Assembly (NCBI RefSeq): GCF_014931375.1
Contig: NZ_CP063117.1
Coordinates: forward strand, 1 to 64,000
DNA from: Haemophilus parainfluenzae
GTDB lineage: Bacteria > Pseudomonadota > Gammaproteobacteria > Enterobacterales > Pasteurellaceae
DNA: 64,000 bases
Reading direction: 5' to 3'
Within the stretch, counting starts at the first letter, position 1; each line of letters opens with the position of its first letter. Below, piece after piece: positions 45,223 through 55,114 of the stretch. Below the pieces are notes generated by a model that saw only the letters and a list, made by a program, of their open reading frames with translations, was not told where the DNA came from and did no database searches. The position numbers and the translations under genes are program-made.

Positions 45223-47019
45223 CTATTTATCCTTACCAACGTGTAAGATCGCTAAAAATGCTTCTTGCGGTACTTCCACGTTACCTAAAGACTTCATTCG
45301 TTTTTTACCTTCTTTCTGTTTCTGTAAGAGTTTTTTCTTACGACTCACGTCACCACCATAACATTTTGCTAATACGTTTTTACGCAATTGTTTTACCGTT
45401 GAACGAGCAATAATGTGGTTACCAATCGCTGCTTGGATCGCGATATCAAATTGTTGACGTGGAATAAGCTCGCGCATTTTTTCAACTAACTCACGACCAC
45501 GATAAGGCGCATTATCTTTGTGAACAATTAACGCTAACGCATCAACACGATCACCGTTGATCATTATATCCACGCGCACCATGTCTGCCGCTTGGAAACG
45601 TTTGAAACCATAATCCAAAGAGGCATAACCGCGAGAAGTTGATTTCAAGCGATCGAAGAAATCTAATACTACTTCGCCCATTGGGATTTCATAAGTTAAT
45701 GCAATTTGGTTACCGTGATACACCATATTGGTTTGTACGCCACGTTTTTCCACACAAAGGGTAATCACGTTACCTAGGAATTCCTGTGGTACCAACATAT
45801 TACATTCCGCAATGGGCTCGCGAATTTCCGCAATATTATTTAACGGTGGCAGTTTTGATGGACTGTCCACATAAACTACTTCACCATTGGTCATTTCGAC
45901 TTCATAAATTACAGTTGGTGCCGTGGTAATCAAATCAAGATCGTATTCACGCTCTAAACGCTCTTGAATGATCTCCATGTGTAAAAGCCCCAAGAAACCA
46001 CAACGGAAACCAAAACCTAAAGCCGTCGAGTTTTCTGGCTCATAGAAAAGTGATGCATCATTTAGGCTTAATTTACCCAACGCATCACGGAAAGCTTCAT
46101 AATCGTCAGAGCTAACAGGGAATAAACCAGCATAAACCTGCGGTTTTACTTTCTTAAAGCCTGGCAATACATGACTTGCCGGATTGTGTTGATGGGTTAA
46201 GGTATCCCCTACTGGGGCCCCTAAAATATCTTTAATCGCACAAACAACCCAACCTACTTCGCCGGTATTTAATACTGTTGTATCCACTTGTTTTGGCGTG
46301 AAAATACCTAGACGATCGACGTTGTAAGCTTGCCCAGTGGACATTACTTTGATTTTGTCACCTTTACGCAACACACCATTCTTAATACGAACTAATGACA
46401 CCACGCCTAAATAATTATCGAACCAAGAGTCAATAATCAACGCTTGTAACGGTGCATCAGGATCACCTTCTGGTGCAGGAATTTTCGCAACAATTTCTTC
46501 TAATACATCTTCAATACCTACACCGGTTTTCGCCGAACAACGTACCGCTTCCATCGCATCAATACCCACTATGTCTTCAATTTCTTCTGCAACACGTTCA
46601 GGATCCGCTGCTGGCAAGTCGATTTTATTTAAAATCGGCACGACTTCTAAATCCATTTCAATGGCGGTGTAGCAGTTTGCCAAGGTTTGTGCTTCTACGC
46701 CTTGTCCTGCATCCACAACTAATAATGCCCCTTCACAAGCTGCAAGAGAGCGCGATACTTCATAAGAGAAGTCCACGTGCCCTGGTGTATCGATAAAGTT
46801 TAATTGGTAAGTTTCACCGTTTTTGGCCTGATAATTTAAGGTTACACTTTGGGCTTTAATGGTAATGCCGCGCTCACGCTCAAGATCCATGGAATCCAAC
46901 ACCTGCGCTTCCATTTCACGATCCGAAAGCCCCCCACAGGTCTGAATTAATCGGTCAGAAAGGGTCGATTTACCGTGGTCAATATGGGCAATAATAGAAA
47001 AGTTGCGAATATTCTTCAT
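45223..47019 (-). CDS. lepA: Elongation factor 4 (LepA)
   Basis: LepA is a translational GTPase that back-translocates or assists ribosomes under stress. The frame is open nine codons upstream, but [19 protein letters not shown] from 47019 is the family N-terminus (598 residues). G1 AHIDHGKS, G3 DTPGHVDF and G4 NKIDLP are present, as is the C-terminal LepA domain ([27 protein letters not shown]). It is the first gene of lepA-lepB-rnc-era. Confidence 0.97.
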   Translation of the reverse strand: MKNIRNFSIIAHIDHGKSTLSDRLIQTCGGLSDREMEAQVLDSMDLERERGITIKAQSVTLNYQAKNGETYQLNFIDTPGHVDFSYEVSRSLAACEGALLVVDAGQGVEAQTLANCYTAIEMDLEVVPILNKIDLPAADPERVAEEIEDIVGIDAMEAVRCSAKTGVGIEDVLEEIVAKIPAPEGDPDAPLQALIIDSWFDNYLGVVSLVRIKNGVLRKGDKIKVMSTGQAYNVDRLGIFTPKQVDTTVLNTGEVGWVVCAIKDILGAPVGDTLTHQHNPASHVLPGFKKVKPQVYAGLFPVSSDDYEAFRDALGKLSLNDASLFYEPENSTALGFGFRCGFLGLLHMEIIQERLEREYDLDLITTAPTVIYEVEMTNGEVVYVDSPSKLPPLNNIAEIREPIAECNMLVPQEFLGNVITLCVEKRGVQTNMVYHGNQIALTYEIPMGEVVLDFFDRLKSTSRGYASLDYGFKRFQAADMVRVDIMINGDRVDALALIVHKDNAPYRGRELVEKMRELIPRQQFDIAIQAAIGNHIIARSTVKQLRKNVLAKCYGGDVSRKKKLLQKQKEGKKRMKSLGNVEVPQEAFLAILHVGKDK

Positions 47020-47141
47020 AAATAGATTAGTTTTCTCAAAAATCATTAAATTTAACTGGCGGATTGTACCTGAAAAGCGCGGAAATCGCTAGGGATGAAA
47101 GGGAAAAGTGCGGTCAAATTTTCAAACCTTTTAGATAAAAC

Positions 47142-47166
47142 AAAACCCCGAATTACTTCGGGGTTT
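47142..47166 (-). terminator. grcA rho-independent terminator
   Basis: AAACCCCGAA (47143-47152) pairs perfectly with TTCGGGGTTT (47157-47166) around a 4-base loop; reading leftward it ends GGGGTTTTGTTTT. It lies after the grcA stop; an uptake sequence follows at 47106-47114. Confidence 0.88.
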
Positions 47167-47187
47167 CTTTTTCCATTCAAACTGAAA

Positions 47188-47571
47188 TTATAGACTTTCA
47201 GTGAAAGTACGAGTAATAACGTCGCGTTGTTGTTCTGGTGTTAAAGAGTTGAAGCGTACTGCGTAACCAGAAACACGGATAGTTAATTGAGGGTATTTAT
47301 CCGGGTTGTTTACTGCATCTTCTAAAGTTTCACGACGTAATACGTTTACGTTTAAGTGTTGACCACCTTCAACTTTAACAGTTGGTGCTACGTTTACCGG
47401 TAATTCACGGTATTCGATTTGGCCTAATTCGCTCACTGCTACTACTTGGTCTTCTGCGAATTCAGCTTTTGCACATAAACAACGAGCTTCATTTTTTTCG
47501 CTGTCTAATAACCAGAATGAGTTTAAAAGATTGTCATTTGCTGCTTGAGTAATTTGAATACCTTTGATCAT
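47188..47571 (-). CDS. grcA: Autonomous glycyl radical cofactor GrcA (YfiD)
   Basis: GrcA is a 127-residue spare glycyl-radical domain that restores activity to oxygen-damaged pyruvate formate-lyase. The radical site is RVSGYAVRF with Gly102; the C-terminal region matches the end of PflB. GAGGCAC precedes the ATG. It is a single-gene unit. An FNR-like site about 125-135 bases upstream (47694-47707) fits anaerobic induction, as known for E. coli yfiD. Confidence 0.96.
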   Translation of the reverse strand: MIKGIQITQAANDNLLNSFWLLDSEKNEARCLCAKAEFAEDQVVAVSELGQIEYRELPVNVAPTVKVEGGQHLNVNVLRRETLEDAVNNPDKYPQLTIRVSGYAVRFNSLTPEQQRDVITRTFTESL

Positions 47572-47693
47572 AAAGTGCCTCCTAATTTGGCGGTTGTATA
47601 TTTATTAAACTGTGCAAATTTTATCAAACTATTTGAAGAATTCAATTAATTTTGACCTAAAACAGGTTCTTTTTTCTGACTAATTTTTGAAAA

Positions 47694-47707
47694 TTGATCT
47701 AGATTAA
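47694..47707. promoter_or_regulatory. FNR-like site upstream of grcA
   Basis: TTGAT-CTAG-ATTAA matches the FNR consensus TTGAT-N4-ATCAA with one mismatch. It lies in the 263-base interval between grcA and ung, which otherwise holds only AT-rich promoter-like sequence. Regulation of the divergent ung gene is also possible but less likely. Confidence 0.6.
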
Positions 47708-47834
47708 AGTTTCAGCCACAGCAAGGCCTCAACACACTCTAACTTTTAACAAACTGTTAACATAACTCGAATGAAGCCTTTCTAAGCAATTTCATTTATA
47801 ATGTGCTCAAGCTTATCCAATAAGGAAATACAGA

Positions 47835-48494
47835 ATGAAAACCTGGACAGATGTTATCGGTCAAGAGAAAGAAAAACCTTACTTTAAACACATTCTACAA
47901 CAAGTTCATCAAGAGAGACTCGCGGGGAAAACTATTTACCCTCCGCAAGACGAAGTGTTTAATGCCTTTAAATATACGGCATTTGATGAGGTGAAAGTCG
48001 TTATTTTAGGACAGGATCCCTATCATGGCCCAAATCAAGCGCACGGTTTAGCTTTTTCGGTAAAACCCGAAGTGGCCATTCCGCCCTCTCTGCTGAATAT
48101 GTATAAAGAATTGACTAATGATATTCCTGGTTTTCAAATGCCAAATCATGGCTACTTGGTGAAATGGGCGGAGCAAGGTGTACTACTGCTTAACACCGTA
48201 CTAACTGTAGAGCGCGGCATGGCACATTCACACGCTAAATTTGGTTGGGAAGTTTTTACAGACCAAGTAATTGCAGCACTTAATGAACACCGTGAAAAAG
48301 TCGTATTTTTACTTTGGGGAAGTCATGCACAGAAAAAAGGGCAATTTATTGATCGCAATCGTCATTATGTTTTAACTGCCCCACATCCTTCTCCCCTTTC
48401 TGCACATCGTGGTTTTTTAGGATGTCATCATTTTTCTAAAACTAACGAATATTTAAAACAACATGGTTTAACTGAAATTGATTGGCAAGTTTAA
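47835..48494 (+). CDS. ung: Uracil-DNA glycosylase
   Basis: Ung removes uracil from DNA. The 219-residue protein contains the water-activating motif [18 protein letters not shown] near 60-77 and the DNA-intercalation loop [11 protein letters not shown] near 185. AAGGAAA precedes the ATG. It converges on tadA, the two overlapping by four bases. Dut and ThyA in the same window act on the same uracil/thymine balance. Confidence 0.97.
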   Translation: MKTWTDVIGQEKEKPYFKHILQQVHQERLAGKTIYPPQDEVFNAFKYTAFDEVKVVILGQDPYHGPNQAHGLAFSVKPEVAIPPSLLNMYKELTNDIPGFQMPNHGYLVKWAEQGVLLLNTVLTVERGMAHSHAKFGWEVFTDQVIAALNEHREKVVFLLWGSHAQKKGQFIDRNRHYVLTAPHPSPLSAHRGFLGCHHFSKTNEYLKQHGLTEIDWQV

Positions 48495-49009
48495 GATTGC
48501 GACTCAACATCAAGCGGGAGATTCTTTTCCCGCTTTTCTTCCTTTTTCTGCTCTCGTCTTTTTTTAAAAAAATCACTCAATTTCTGACCGCACTTTTCTG
48601 CGAGCACGCCAGAGGTAATTTCTAATGTGTGATTCATTTTATAATCATCAAAGAAATGAAAGCGAGAACCTACTGCCCCCGTTTTATAATCTGACGCACC
48701 GAAGACTAAACGTTTAATGCGGCTATGTAAAATCGCACCCGCACACATAGTACAAGGCTCAAGGGTGACATAGAGTGTGGTATTGAGCAGGCGATAATTT
48801 TGAATATTTTGCGCTGCGTTACGCAATGCGACAATTTCAGCGTGAGCGGTTGGATCATTTTCAATGATAGATAAATTCCAGCCTTCACCGAGAATATTTC
48901 CTTCATCATCCACCAACACCGCCCCGACAGGAATCTCACCGAGTGCTTCTGCACGATCGGCAAGCATCAGAGCGTGTTGCATAAATTTCTCGTCTAAATC
49001 TGACCGCAC
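48491..49009 (-). CDS. tadA: tRNA-specific adenosine deaminase TadA
   Basis: TadA converts A34 to inosine in tRNA-Arg(ACG). The 172-residue protein has the zinc-deaminase motifs HAEIVAL near 58 and PCTMCAGAI near 90. The C-terminal tail beyond residue 150 is highly charged ([14 protein letters not shown]). An uptake sequence (48587-48595) is read through as KCGQKL near residue 139. It starts nine bases after the thyA stop. Confidence 0.95.
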   Translation of the reverse strand: MRSDLDEKFMQHALMLADRAEALGEIPVGAVLVDDEGNILGEGWNLSIIENDPTAHAEIVALRNAAQNIQNYRLLNTTLYVTLEPCTMCAGAILHSRIKRLVFGASDYKTGAVGSRFHFFDDYKMNHTLEITSGVLAEKCGQKLSDFFKKRREQKKEEKREKNLPLDVESQS

Positions 49010-49018
49010 GTTAAACGC

Positions 49019-49870
49019 CTAAACAGAGAAAGGATATTTGATTGGTTCGTGAGATTGATAGCCCACCACCTTGAAATCATCCATTGTTACCCAAGTTTCA
49101 AGATCTTCAAGGGTTTTAATATCAGGATTAATTTCTAATTGTGGTGACGGGAATGGTTCACGTTTTAATTGCACATCACGCATTAACTCTAGTTGGTCTT
49201 CATAAATATGCGCATTTACAATTTTATGATATGCCTTACCCGGTTTATTACCAGTAATTTGCGCCATTAATGCAAGGAAAGTAAAAACTTGAATTTGATT
49301 GAAGTTTAAGCCAAGTGGCACATCACAAGAACGCTGATAACTGGTTAAGTGCAATGTATCGCCCACTAAGGAAAATGTGTGAGTGTGCATACAAGGACGC
49401 AAACAACCCAAATCAAATTCGCCTGGATTGAAGAAAGTCAGGATTTCGCCACGATCATCAATACCTCGACTTAAATTATTCACAATTTTACGAAGTTGAT
49501 CGATGGTTTCGCCATTCGGTTTACGCCATGCTCTACCTTGTACACCATAGACGCGGCCCATATCATCGGTGCCTTTACGATGTGGATTGGCAAGCCAAGC
49601 GGCATTTTCATTGGCATTGGCATCCCATGTTTTGGTGCCAAGTTTACGGAAATCTGCCGCATTATCATAACCACGAATATAACCTAAAAACTCCGCAATT
49701 GCCGCTTTCCAATAGCTTTTTCGCGTGGTAATTAAGGGGAATTGATTATTAGCAACATCATATTCTAAATCCGCATTAATCACTGTAAGGCAACGCTTAC
49801 CAGTACGCTCATTAGCAATCCACTCACCCTCATTTACAATACGTCGGCAAAGATCTAAATATTGTTTCAT
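49019..49870 (-). CDS. thyA: Thymidylate synthase
   Basis: ThyA methylates dUMP to dTMP using methylene-tetrahydrofolate. The start at 49870 ([10 protein letters not shown]) sits behind AAGGAGTT and gives 283 residues; the frame upstream is incidental. The catalytic Cys is in LRPCMHTH, followed by the dUMP-binding [15 protein letters not shown] and the late HIYEDQLE segment. The Cys-region sequence differs from the E. coli PCH form but all key residues are present. It lies 13 bases after lgt. Confidence 0.95.
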   Translation of the reverse strand: MKQYLDLCRRIVNEGEWIANERTGKRCLTVINADLEYDVANNQFPLITTRKSYWKAAIAEFLGYIRGYDNAADFRKLGTKTWDANANENAAWLANPHRKGTDDMGRVYGVQGRAWRKPNGETIDQLRKIVNNLSRGIDDRGEILTFFNPGEFDLGCLRPCMHTHTFSLVGDTLHLTSYQRSCDVPLGLNFNQIQVFTFLALMAQITGNKPGKAYHKIVNAHIYEDQLELMRDVQLKREPFPSPQLEINPDIKTLEDLETWVTMDDFKVVGYQSHEPIKYPFSV

Positions 49871-49883
49871 AAAAAACTCCTTA

Positions 49884-50690
49884 CTAATGAACCGCACTTT
49901 TCGAGCGATTGTATGCCCATGCCATAATTAACCCACCGCCAATAATCATCGGCAAACAAAGCGCTTGTCCACGAGTCATGATGCCTAAGAAAGATTCCAC
50001 TTCAGGCTCACGGACATATTCAACGATAAAACGGAAAATCCCGTAACCAACAAGGAATAATCCTGCTACCGAACCTACAGGACGAGGCTTTTTAATAAAG
50101 ACATTCAGAATAATAAACAGCACGAAACCTTCTAAGAACGCCTCATAAAGCTGTGAAGGATGGCGAGGTAATAACAATGGATCATTTGGGAAAATCATGG
50201 CCCAAGGGACATCTGTTTCTCGTCCCCAAAGTTCTAAATTGATGAAATTACCAATTCGTCCCATCCCTAAGCCAAATGGAATCAAGGGCGCCACAAAATC
50301 TGCCGTTTGCCAAAAGCTTCTTTTTTGAGAATAAGAGGTCCAAATCATTGAGATAATCACCCCAATTAATCCACCATGGAATGACATTCCCCCTTCCCAA
50401 ACACGAAATAAATACAGCGGATCTTGTACAAAATGATCGAAATTATAGAAGAAAACATCCCCAATGCGACCACCTAAGAACACGCCCATAAAGCCATTAA
50501 AAAGTAACGTATCCACTTGATCGACTGTCCAACCACTATTTGGTTGATTGGCACGACGAACCGCTAGCCAACGAGCAAAGATAAAGCCTAATAAATACAT
50601 TAAACCATACCAACGCAACCCTATATTGCTATTACCAAAAGTGAAAATAGTCGGATCAAAATGCGGAAGCATCAAAAATTCTGAATTCAT
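49884..50690 (-). CDS. lgt: Phosphatidylglycerol--prolipoprotein diacylglyceryl transferase
   Basis: Lgt attaches diacylglycerol to the lipobox Cys of prolipoproteins in the inner membrane. The 268-residue, seven-helix protein has the [12 protein letters not shown] segment, the Lgt signature [20 protein letters not shown] near 143-162 and the conserved His/Arg sites in HPSQLYEA. It is downstream of the TSUP gene and upstream of thyA, the order known from many gammaproteobacteria. An uptake sequence overlaps its 3' end (49891-49899). Confidence 0.96.
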   Translation of the reverse strand: MNSEFLMLPHFDPTIFTFGNSNIGLRWYGLMYLLGFIFARWLAVRRANQPNSGWTVDQVDTLLFNGFMGVFLGGRIGDVFFYNFDHFVQDPLYLFRVWEGGMSFHGGLIGVIISMIWTSYSQKRSFWQTADFVAPLIPFGLGMGRIGNFINLELWGRETDVPWAMIFPNDPLLLPRHPSQLYEAFLEGFVLFIILNVFIKKPRPVGSVAGLFLVGYGIFRFIVEYVREPEVESFLGIMTRGQALCLPMIIGGGLIMAWAYNRSKSAVH

Positions 50691-50698
50691 AACATTCC

Positions 50699-51493
50699 TT
50701 ATTTAATAAACATATCAACTGCGATCGCAATTAATAGCAAGGCAAAGCCTTTTTTCAAGGTTGGGACAGGGAGTTTGGAGGTTGCTGTTGCCCCTAGTTT
50801 AGAAGTGAAGAATGAAGTGCCCGTAATACCAAGCACGGCAGGCAAATAAACATAACCTAGGGAATAATCTGGCATGGAAGGATTACCCCAACCACTCACC
50901 ATAAAGCTAAACATGCCTGATAAACCAAGAAGCGCGCCACAGAATGCAGAAGAACCGATAGATTTTTTCATATCAATCCCGCGGGAATTTAAAAATGGCA
51001 CGATAAAACCACCACCGCCAACGCCTGCTGCACTTGATGCCATCCCAATTAAAATACCACCGATAACAGATGCTTGTGTTGTTAAAGGTTTGGTTTTCCC
51101 TGTGTTTTTCTTAATAGAAATCACCATTTTTGCCGCTAAATATACGACTAAACAGGCAAAGATTTTGGCTGATACATCACGATCAAGTTTGCCAATAAAC
51201 AAACCAGAGATAAAGACCGAGATCATCACCATCGGTGCCAATACTTTCACGGCACTCCAGACTATATTACCTAGTTTATGATGACGCTGTGCAGAAGAAA
51301 ATCCAGTAATCACAATGGTTGCAAATGAAGTCCCTAATGCGGTAGACATCAGCAAGGGTTCAGGTACGCCTACCATCGGCAATAAATAAACCAAGGTAGG
51401 GACGATAATTAACCCACCACCAATGCCAAATAATCCGGCAAGAAAACCAACCACAGACCCGACAAGCAAACAAAGTAAAATAAAAGTGAGCAT
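50699..51493 (-). CDS. TSUP (TauE/SafE) family permease
   Basis: A 264-residue, eight-helix membrane protein of the TauE/SafE/YfcA family, thought to export sulfur-containing anions or similar compounds. The duplicated GxGGG-type motifs are visible ([13 protein letters not shown] near 22 and [17 protein letters not shown] near 155). The substrate is unknown. Its ATG overlaps the rppH stop by one base and lgt starts eight bases after its stop, so rppH-TSUP-lgt-thyA-tadA is probably one operon. Confidence 0.85.
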   Translation of the reverse strand: MLTFILLCLLVGSVVGFLAGLFGIGGGLIIVPTLVYLLPMVGVPEPLLMSTALGTSFATIVITGFSSAQRHHKLGNIVWSAVKVLAPMVMISVFISGLFIGKLDRDVSAKIFACLVVYLAAKMVISIKKNTGKTKPLTTQASVIGGILIGMASSAAGVGGGGFIVPFLNSRGIDMKKSIGSSAFCGALLGLSGMFSFMVSGWGNPSMPDYSLGYVYLPAVLGITGTSFFTSKLGATATSKLPVPTLKKGFALLLIAIAVDMFIK

Positions 51494-52086
51494 TATTGCC
51501 CCCTTGATTTATAAAACGAACGTTTTTGATATTTAGAAGAACCATTTTTACGCGGCGCATGATAAGGTTTATTTGTCTCATGCTCTTGCGAATTTTCAAG
51601 CAATGTTTTTTCGTTGCCAAACATCACTTGGGCAAACTCTTTCATCGCTTTGCGATAAACATCTTTCTTAAAGGACACAACCTGACGTACGGGATACCAA
51701 AAACTTACCCAACGCCAACCATCAAATTCTGGTGATTTTGTTGTGTTCATATTAATATTTTTTTCATCCCCCACTAATTGCAACAAAAACCAACGTTGTT
51801 TTTGCCCAATACACACGGGTTTGCTGTCATAACGCAGCAATCTTTTCGGCAGCTTATAACGCAACCAATGTTTAGACGCGTAAAGCACCTTCACATCTTT
51901 GGGTTGCAAACCAACCTCTTCATATAATTCACGATACATGGCTTGTTCGGCACTTTCATTATCGTTAATTCCACCTTGCGGGAATTGCCACGAATTCTGC
52001 CCGTATCGTTTAGCCCAAAGCACCTGCCCTTTGCGATTACAAATGACAATGCCTACATTTGGACGGTAGCCATCAAAATCGATCAC
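51493..52086 (-). CDS. rppH: RNA pyrophosphohydrolase RppH
   Basis: RppH removes pyrophosphate from the 5' end of mRNAs, triggering RNase E decay. The 197-residue protein begins [20 protein letters not shown] and contains the Nudix box [22 protein letters not shown] near 37-58. The basic C-terminal tail (ending [19 protein letters not shown]) is longer than in E. coli. It is the first gene of the leftward rppH-lgt-thyA group, next to the DnaA-box interval. Confidence 0.95.
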   Translation of the reverse strand: MIDFDGYRPNVGIVICNRKGQVLWAKRYGQNSWQFPQGGINDNESAEQAMYRELYEEVGLQPKDVKVLYASKHWLRYKLPKRLLRYDSKPVCIGQKQRWFLLQLVGDEKNINMNTTKSPEFDGWRWVSFWYPVRQVVSFKKDVYRKAMKEFAQVMFGNEKTLLENSQEHETNKPYHAPRKNGSSKYQKRSFYKSRGQ

Positions 52087-52570
52087 TATCGTTCACCTTA
52101 AATTTTGTACAAAAATAATTTGCAGATTGTTTCATAAATTCGCTTTTTTATCAACCGAATGGGCATATTTACCCTATTGTGGATAACTCTGTGGGTAACA
52201 CTTGGATAGTCTAAATTTAACTGTGTATAAAAATTAAAAACCGCTTTTCACACTTCATTTTTTTCATTTTTGCATAACCTTTAATCAAAAATTTTCCAAA
52301 AAAAATGACCGCACTTTTTCTCATCAAAGTGCGGTCAAAAATTCAGCCATTTTTTAGTTTAAACATTCCTGGCTTGGTGAAGAAATAACAGCTGTGAGTT
52401 ATTCAATATTTCTGTGGATAAAATTGTGATTGAGCAAATGGTGACTGTTGCATAACTCTTCTTAGCATTTTACCATAGAGCTTTGAGGAAAAATTTTATC
52501 TTTAATTTCATAAAGATAACGATTATTCACAGAAATCATCTTATTCACATTCAAGTAAAAATTTTAGTGG
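52087..52570. other. Gene-free AT-rich interval with six DnaA boxes
   Basis: This 484-base region between divergently oriented neighbours lacks any gene. DnaA boxes (TTATNCACA type) on the minus strand lie at 52178-52186 (TTATCCACA), 52190-52198 (TTACCCACA), 52222-52230 (TTATACACA) and 52413-52421 (TTATCCACA); on the plus strand at 52523-52531 and 52541-52549 (both TTATTCACA). An AT-rich stretch (52486-52520) abuts the right pair. An inverted uptake pair lies in the middle. No GATC was seen in the core, unlike E. coli oriC. It is a candidate origin or DnaA-titration locus. Confidence 0.55.
52308..52335. repeat. Inverted pair of uptake sequences
   Basis: ACCGCACTT (52308-52316) and AAGTGCGGT (52327-52335) face each other with a 10-base gap; flanking AAATGACC/GGTCAAAA extends the symmetry. 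It could form a hairpin in the middle of the DnaA-box interval and end rightward or leftward transcripts. Confidence 0.85.
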
Positions 52571-53134
52571 TTATTTTTCATCCAAGCCTTTTTTGACTAA
52601 CGCTAAATAGCGTTCCCATTCAAAATATTGACCAGGATCGATCTTACGACCAGGCGAAATATCGCAATGCCCAACGATACGATCGAGCGTTATTTTCGGG
52701 TAAGCTTGCATGATATCTCGTGTTAATGCAGCAAGCACTTGGTATTGCTCCGCTGTAAAAGGTTGTTCATTACTGCCCTCTAGCTCAATCCCAATCGCAA
52801 AATCATTACATTTATCCCGTCCTTCAAAGCAAGAAAGCCCCGCATGCCATGCTCTATCATTGAAACTAACGTACTGTGTCACCTTGCCATCCCGTTCAAT
52901 TAAACAATGGGCAGACACGCGAAATTGATAAATTTCCTCAAAATAGGGATGGATGGTTGGATCGAGTTTACCTTGGAAAAAATCATCTACATATCCACCA
53001 CCAAATTGTTCTGGCGGCAAACTGATGTAATGAATGACGAGTAATGAAATATCCTCTACATCAGGACGTTCATCAAAATGTGGTGAAATCACTTTTCTTG
53101 CCTGGCTTAACCAGCCATTTTTTATCTTATTCAT
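52571..53134 (-). CDS. ampD: 1,6-anhydro-N-acetylmuramyl-L-alanine amidase AmpD
   Basis: AmpD cleaves the peptide from anhydro-muropeptides in the cytoplasm during cell-wall recycling. The 187-residue protein is an Amidase_2 domain: [11 protein letters not shown] near 32 (zinc His), [24 protein letters not shown] near 92-115 and [16 protein letters not shown] near 152-167 with the second zinc His and Asp. It is divergent from pilA, the same pairing as in H. influenzae. Confidence 0.95.
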   Translation of the reverse strand: MNKIKNGWLSQARKVISPHFDERPDVEDISLLVIHYISLPPEQFGGGYVDDFFQGKLDPTIHPYFEEIYQFRVSAHCLIERDGKVTQYVSFNDRAWHAGLSCFEGRDKCNDFAIGIELEGSNEQPFTAEQYQVLAALTRDIMQAYPKITLDRIVGHCDISPGRKIDPGQYFEWERYLALVKKGLDEK

Positions 53135-53159
53135 CTGTTTTTCTGCGATTAAATTTTAT

Positions 53160-53181
53160 TTTTGCGATCGAGATCGCAAAA
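53160..53181 (+). promoter_or_regulatory. Perfect CRP-S competence site upstream of pilA
   Basis: TTTTGCGATC (53160-53169), two bases GA, then GATCGCAAAA (53172-53181). This matches the Haemophilus CRP-S consensus at all 20 defined positions. CRP-S sites need both CRP and Sxy and drive the competence regulon, of which pilABCD is a core member. The centre lies 106 bases before the pilA start. An uptake sequence follows at 53183-53191. Confidence 0.92.
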
Positions 53182-53276
53182 GAAGTGCGGTCAGTTTCAC
53201 TTTCATTTTTCCCTTTTACACAATGTTGCAGCCAATCCTGGCATTTTTTTATTCAACCAAAAGGAAATTTAATTTA

Positions 53277-53720
53277 ATGAAACTCACTTTTTCTAAACCT
53301 TTACATAAAGGTTTTACGTTAATTGAATTGATGATCGTGATTGCGATTATTGCTATTCTCGCGACGATCGCCATTCCGTCTTATCAAAATTATACCAAAA
53401 AAGCAGCTATCTCCGAATTGTTACAAGCTTCTGCACCTTATAAATCTGATGTGGAACTATGTATCTATAGCACCAATGCCCCAACAAACTGTTCAGGTGG
53501 CTCAAATGGCATTGCAGCAGATATCACTACCGCAAAAGGCTATGTCAAATCCATCACCACGAAATCAGGTGTGATTACGGTGACTGGAAATGGTGCATTG
53601 GATGGGATCAGTTATTCTTTAACGGCGACAGGCTCAACCTCATCAGGTGTTACCTGGACAACTGCTTGCCCAAGTAATGCTGATTTATTCCCTGCAGGCT
53701 TCTGTTCTTCTGCTAAATAG
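53277..53720 (+). CDS. pilA: Type IV major pilin PilA
   Basis: PilA is the structural subunit of the type IV (pseudo)pilus used in DNA uptake and adherence. The true start at 53277, behind AAAAGGAAA, gives 147 residues; the longer open frame covers the promoter. The prepilin site is [20 protein letters not shown] with cleavage after Gly12 and Glu5 of the mature protein. Two cysteine pairs (LCIY...TNCSG and TACPS...GFCSS) suggest disulfide loops. It heads pilABCD, 6 bases before pilB. Confidence 0.95.
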   Translation: MKLTFSKPLHKGFTLIELMIVIAIIAILATIAIPSYQNYTKKAAISELLQASAPYKSDVELCIYSTNAPTNCSGGSNGIAADITTAKGYVKSITTKSGVITVTGNGALDGISYSLTATGSTSSGVTWTTACPSNADLFPAGFCSSAK

Positions 53721-53726
53721 CGAAAC

Positions 53727-55106
53727 ATGGCTTATCAAGCAATCGCAAAAAATGGCGAGATTTATCATATCTCGCCACAATATTGGCAACAAAACCAACA
53801 GCAACAATCATTGCTGCTGCGTTACTTTGCGCTCCCTCTTAAAGAAGACGAACACCATTTATGGCTTGCGGTGGATTCGCTGAATAATCTTGCGGCTTGT
53901 GAAACCTTTGCTTTTTTAAGTGGAAAATTGGTTGAACCGATTTTATTTGAAACGACTCAACTCAAACAACTTTTACAATCCCTTGCACCTAAAGCCAATC
54001 AAATCGAAGAGCAAACCACGTTTTATCATCATTCAGAAGACGAAAGCACGGCTAATTTAGCTAATGAAGATGAACCCGTTATTCAATTATTAAACAGTAT
54101 TTTTGAAACAGCCCTGCAAAAAAATGCCTCCGATATTCATTTAGAAACTCAGCCAAATGGGCTCTTAATTCGTTTACGTATTGATGGTGTGCTCCAACCG
54201 CAACCGATTATTAGTAAAGCGCTCGCCAATCGTGTAATTTCTCGCCTTAAACTCTTAGCCAAACTGGATATCAGTGAAACTCGGCTACCACAAGATGGCC
54301 GCTTTCAATTCAAAACTACATTTTCCGATATTTTAGATTTCCGCCTTTCTACCTTGCCTACGCATTGGGGAGAAAAAGCAGTATTACGATTACAACAAAA
54401 TAAACCTGTCCAACTAAGTTTTGCTGAGTTGGGTATGACACAAAACCAACAAAGTCAATTTCAACATGCGCTCAGCCAACCGCAAGGTTTAATCCTGGTG
54501 ACAGGCCCAACAGGAAGTGGAAAAAGTATCTCGCTTTATACTGCACTTCAATGGCTCAACACACCAGATAAACACATTATGACGGCAGAAGATCCCGTTG
54601 AAATTGAATTAGAAGGCATCATTCAAACTCAAGTAAATCCGCAAATCGGTTTGGATTTTAGCCGATTACTTCGTACATTTTTACGACAAGATCCCGACAT
54701 TATTATGCTTGGTGAAATTCGAGATGAAGAAAGTGCATTGATGGCATTAAGAGCCGCTCAAACCGGCCATTTAGTGCTTTCTACCTTACATACCAACGAT
54801 GCCATCTCAGCGATTTCACGCTTGCAACAACTAGGTATTCAATCTCACGAAATTGAAAATAGTCTCTTATTAGTTATCGCACAGAGATTGGTGCGTAAAC
54901 GTTGCTTAAAGTGCGGCCAACATTTTAGTGATTCTTGCGATTGCCATCAGGGATATCGAGGTCGTATTGGTGTGTATCAATTTTTACAATGCGAAAACAA
55001 TCGCTACCAAACTGATTTCGATTCACTTTATCAAAGCGCGTTAGAAAAAGTAAAAGATCACGTCACCGATCTCGCCGAAATTCAACGCGTGTTAGGTAAA
55101 AAATAG
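53727..55106 (+). CDS. pilB: Type IV pilus assembly ATPase PilB
   Basis: PilB is the hexameric secretion ATPase that drives pilus extension. The 459-residue protein carries Walker A GPTGSGKS at 260-267, the Asp box TAEDPVEIELEGI, Walker B LRQDPDIIMLGEIRDEE, the His box TGHLVLSTLHTND and a zinc-type cysteine cluster CLKCGQHFSDSCDC near 390-405. It is shorter at the N-terminus than Pseudomonas PilB, as in other Pasteurellaceae. It is followed nine bases later by pilC. Confidence 0.95.
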   Translation: MAYQAIAKNGEIYHISPQYWQQNQQQQSLLLRYFALPLKEDEHHLWLAVDSLNNLAACETFAFLSGKLVEPILFETTQLKQLLQSLAPKANQIEEQTTFYHHSEDESTANLANEDEPVIQLLNSIFETALQKNASDIHLETQPNGLLIRLRIDGVLQPQPIISKALANRVISRLKLLAKLDISETRLPQDGRFQFKTTFSDILDFRLSTLPTHWGEKAVLRLQQNKPVQLSFAELGMTQNQQSQFQHALSQPQGLILVTGPTGSGKSISLYTALQWLNTPDKHIMTAEDPVEIELEGIIQTQVNPQIGLDFSRLLRTFLRQDPDIIMLGEIRDEESALMALRAAQTGHLVLSTLHTNDAISAISRLQQLGIQSHEIENSLLLVIAQRLVRKRCLKCGQHFSDSCDCHQGYRGRIGVYQFLQCENNRYQTDFDSLYQSALEKVKDHVTDLAEIQRVLGKK

Positions 55107-55114
55107 GTAACACT

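Noticed and set aside
46452..46796. 114-codon rightward frame opposite lepA
   Set aside because: Antisense shadow of the conserved GTPase domain; Leu/His/Pro-rich composition, no family.
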